A stretch of DNA of 22,527 nt. Source: JBGVMW01 sp045125095. Its GTDB lineage: Bacteria; Bacillota; Clostridia; Lachnospirales; Lachnospiraceae. Each line of letters starts with the position of its first letter. Position 1 is the stretch's first letter. Below, piece by piece: positions 22,215 to 22,527 of the stretch. Where the stretch lies: assembly GCA_045125095.1 (NCBI GenBank), contig JBGVMW010000088.1, positions 1 to 22,527 of the forward strand. Direction: 5' to 3'. The position numbers and the translations under genes were made by a program. The notes under the pieces were generated by a model, which was not told where the DNA came from, did not search any database, and saw only the letters and a program-made list of their open reading frames with translations.

Positions 22215-22257
22215 AACGAGAAGTGGTACTTTTTAAAAGTGCTGCTTCTCGTTTTTT
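22215..22257 (+). terminator. Terminator of typA
   Basis: AACGAGAAG and the following 10 bases pair with the segment ending CTTCTCGTT, a stem of about 19 bp including three G-T pairs, followed by TTTTTTATT. Confidence 0.92.
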
Positions 22258-22306
22258 ATTGTGAATTAGGTAAATTCGGATTTGTGCGAGAGCGTATATG
22301 AATCGT

Positions 22307-22517
22307 GTTGACAACCCGTACGCCGGCGGCAGGGGCAGAAGGTTCCACGCAGACCGATGCCAACGTTCCGGTGAACTAACTCATAAGTACGACTAAGACG
22401 TTCGGCGATAGCACCTCACGCCTAAGTCTTCCTAATGAGTGGATTTCACCTCCACTAAAAGCGGCTCGTGATTGTCTGCTTAGGAACCTTCTGCCCCTGC
22501 CACCGGCTGCGTGTTGG
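22307..22517. repeat. Family 3 large nested hairpin element (about 210 nt)
   Basis: GGCAGGGGCAGAAGGTTCC (22328-22346) is perfectly complementary to 22483-22501, and the pairing extends imperfectly outward to 22307 and 22517. Inward, a series of nested stems follows in consistent order: GCAGAC/GTCTGC (22349, 22474), CGATGCC/GGCTCG with one bulge (22355, 22463), GGTGAA/TTCACC (22370, 22445), ACTCAT/ATGAGT (22379, 22435) and GACTAAGAC/GCCTAAGTC (22391, 22420). No open frame fits. Base composition is richer in GC than in the adjoining genes. The outer arms recur at 13100-13166 without the middle. It could be a structured RNA or a palindromic mobile unit. Confidence 0.8.
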
Positions 22518-22527
22518 AAAAGTTAGT

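Noticed and set aside
22307..22527. Retron msr-msd or integron attC site
   Set aside because: No reverse transcriptase or integrase is visible in the window, the arms are far longer than retron a1/a2, and the attC core pattern is not found. The window ends just after, so downstream genes cannot be checked.
1..22527. CRISPR array, tRNA or rRNA
   Set aside because: No regularly spaced direct repeats, tRNA cloverleaf or conserved rRNA segments were seen on either strand.

Overview
The window is about 22.5 kb of low-to-moderate GC DNA that looks like a Clostridia chromosome, most likely a gut Lachnospiraceae. The protein types point that way (TypA, PepD, a large fused MacB/FtsX-like ABC transporter, a secreted protein with the TYKCSCGDSYTE motif), as do the AGGAGG-type ribosome sites, a lysine riboswitch upstream of dapA, and relics of IS66 and of a conjugative element. 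No rRNA, tRNA or CRISPR array is visible.

Positions 1-2750 are an accessory zone. They hold AT-rich DNA with hairpins, a C-terminal scrap of an IS66 transposase, a structured repeat with terminal inverted repeats, a secreted cysteine-containing protein, a scrap of a conjugative VirB4-type ATPase, and a perfect 22-bp hairpin. Positions 2777-9053 are membrane functions: a 1001-aa ABC exporter-like fusion on the minus strand and, divergently, a 59-aa single-span protein followed by a 909-aa fusion of an NCS1-type permease to a PlsC acyltransferase and zinc ribbon. Positions 9193-12306 carry glyA and fhs, the serine-to-formyl-THF one-carbon pair. Next come a block of palindromic intergenic DNA and a cold-shock gene.

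Positions 13178-20014 are almost all minus strand. They comprise a eukaryotic-type hisA homologue, a 93-aa helical protein and pepD (one operon with a visible promoter); a low-complexity lipoprotein; dapA and dapB behind a lysine riboswitch with promoter, aptamer and terminator all readable; a corrinoid adenosyltransferase; and a double OB-fold SSB-like protein. typA closes the window on the plus strand with a strong terminator.

The most unusual content is between the genes. Three unrelated families of palindromic repeats each occur twice. Family 1 is a three-hairpin module at 882-1065 and 10444-10611. Its pairing is kept while the sequence of its arms changes, including a C-G to A-T covariation. 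Family 2 is a roughly 70-bp palindrome at 12449-12517 and 18349-18420, each copy abutting the T-tract of a terminator hairpin. Family 3 is a long nested hairpin of about 210 nt at 22307-22517, with a 67-bp relative at 13100-13166 that keeps only the outer arms. Together with the permease-acyltransferase fusion and the stand-alone eukaryotic-type HisA, these are the points most worth following up.
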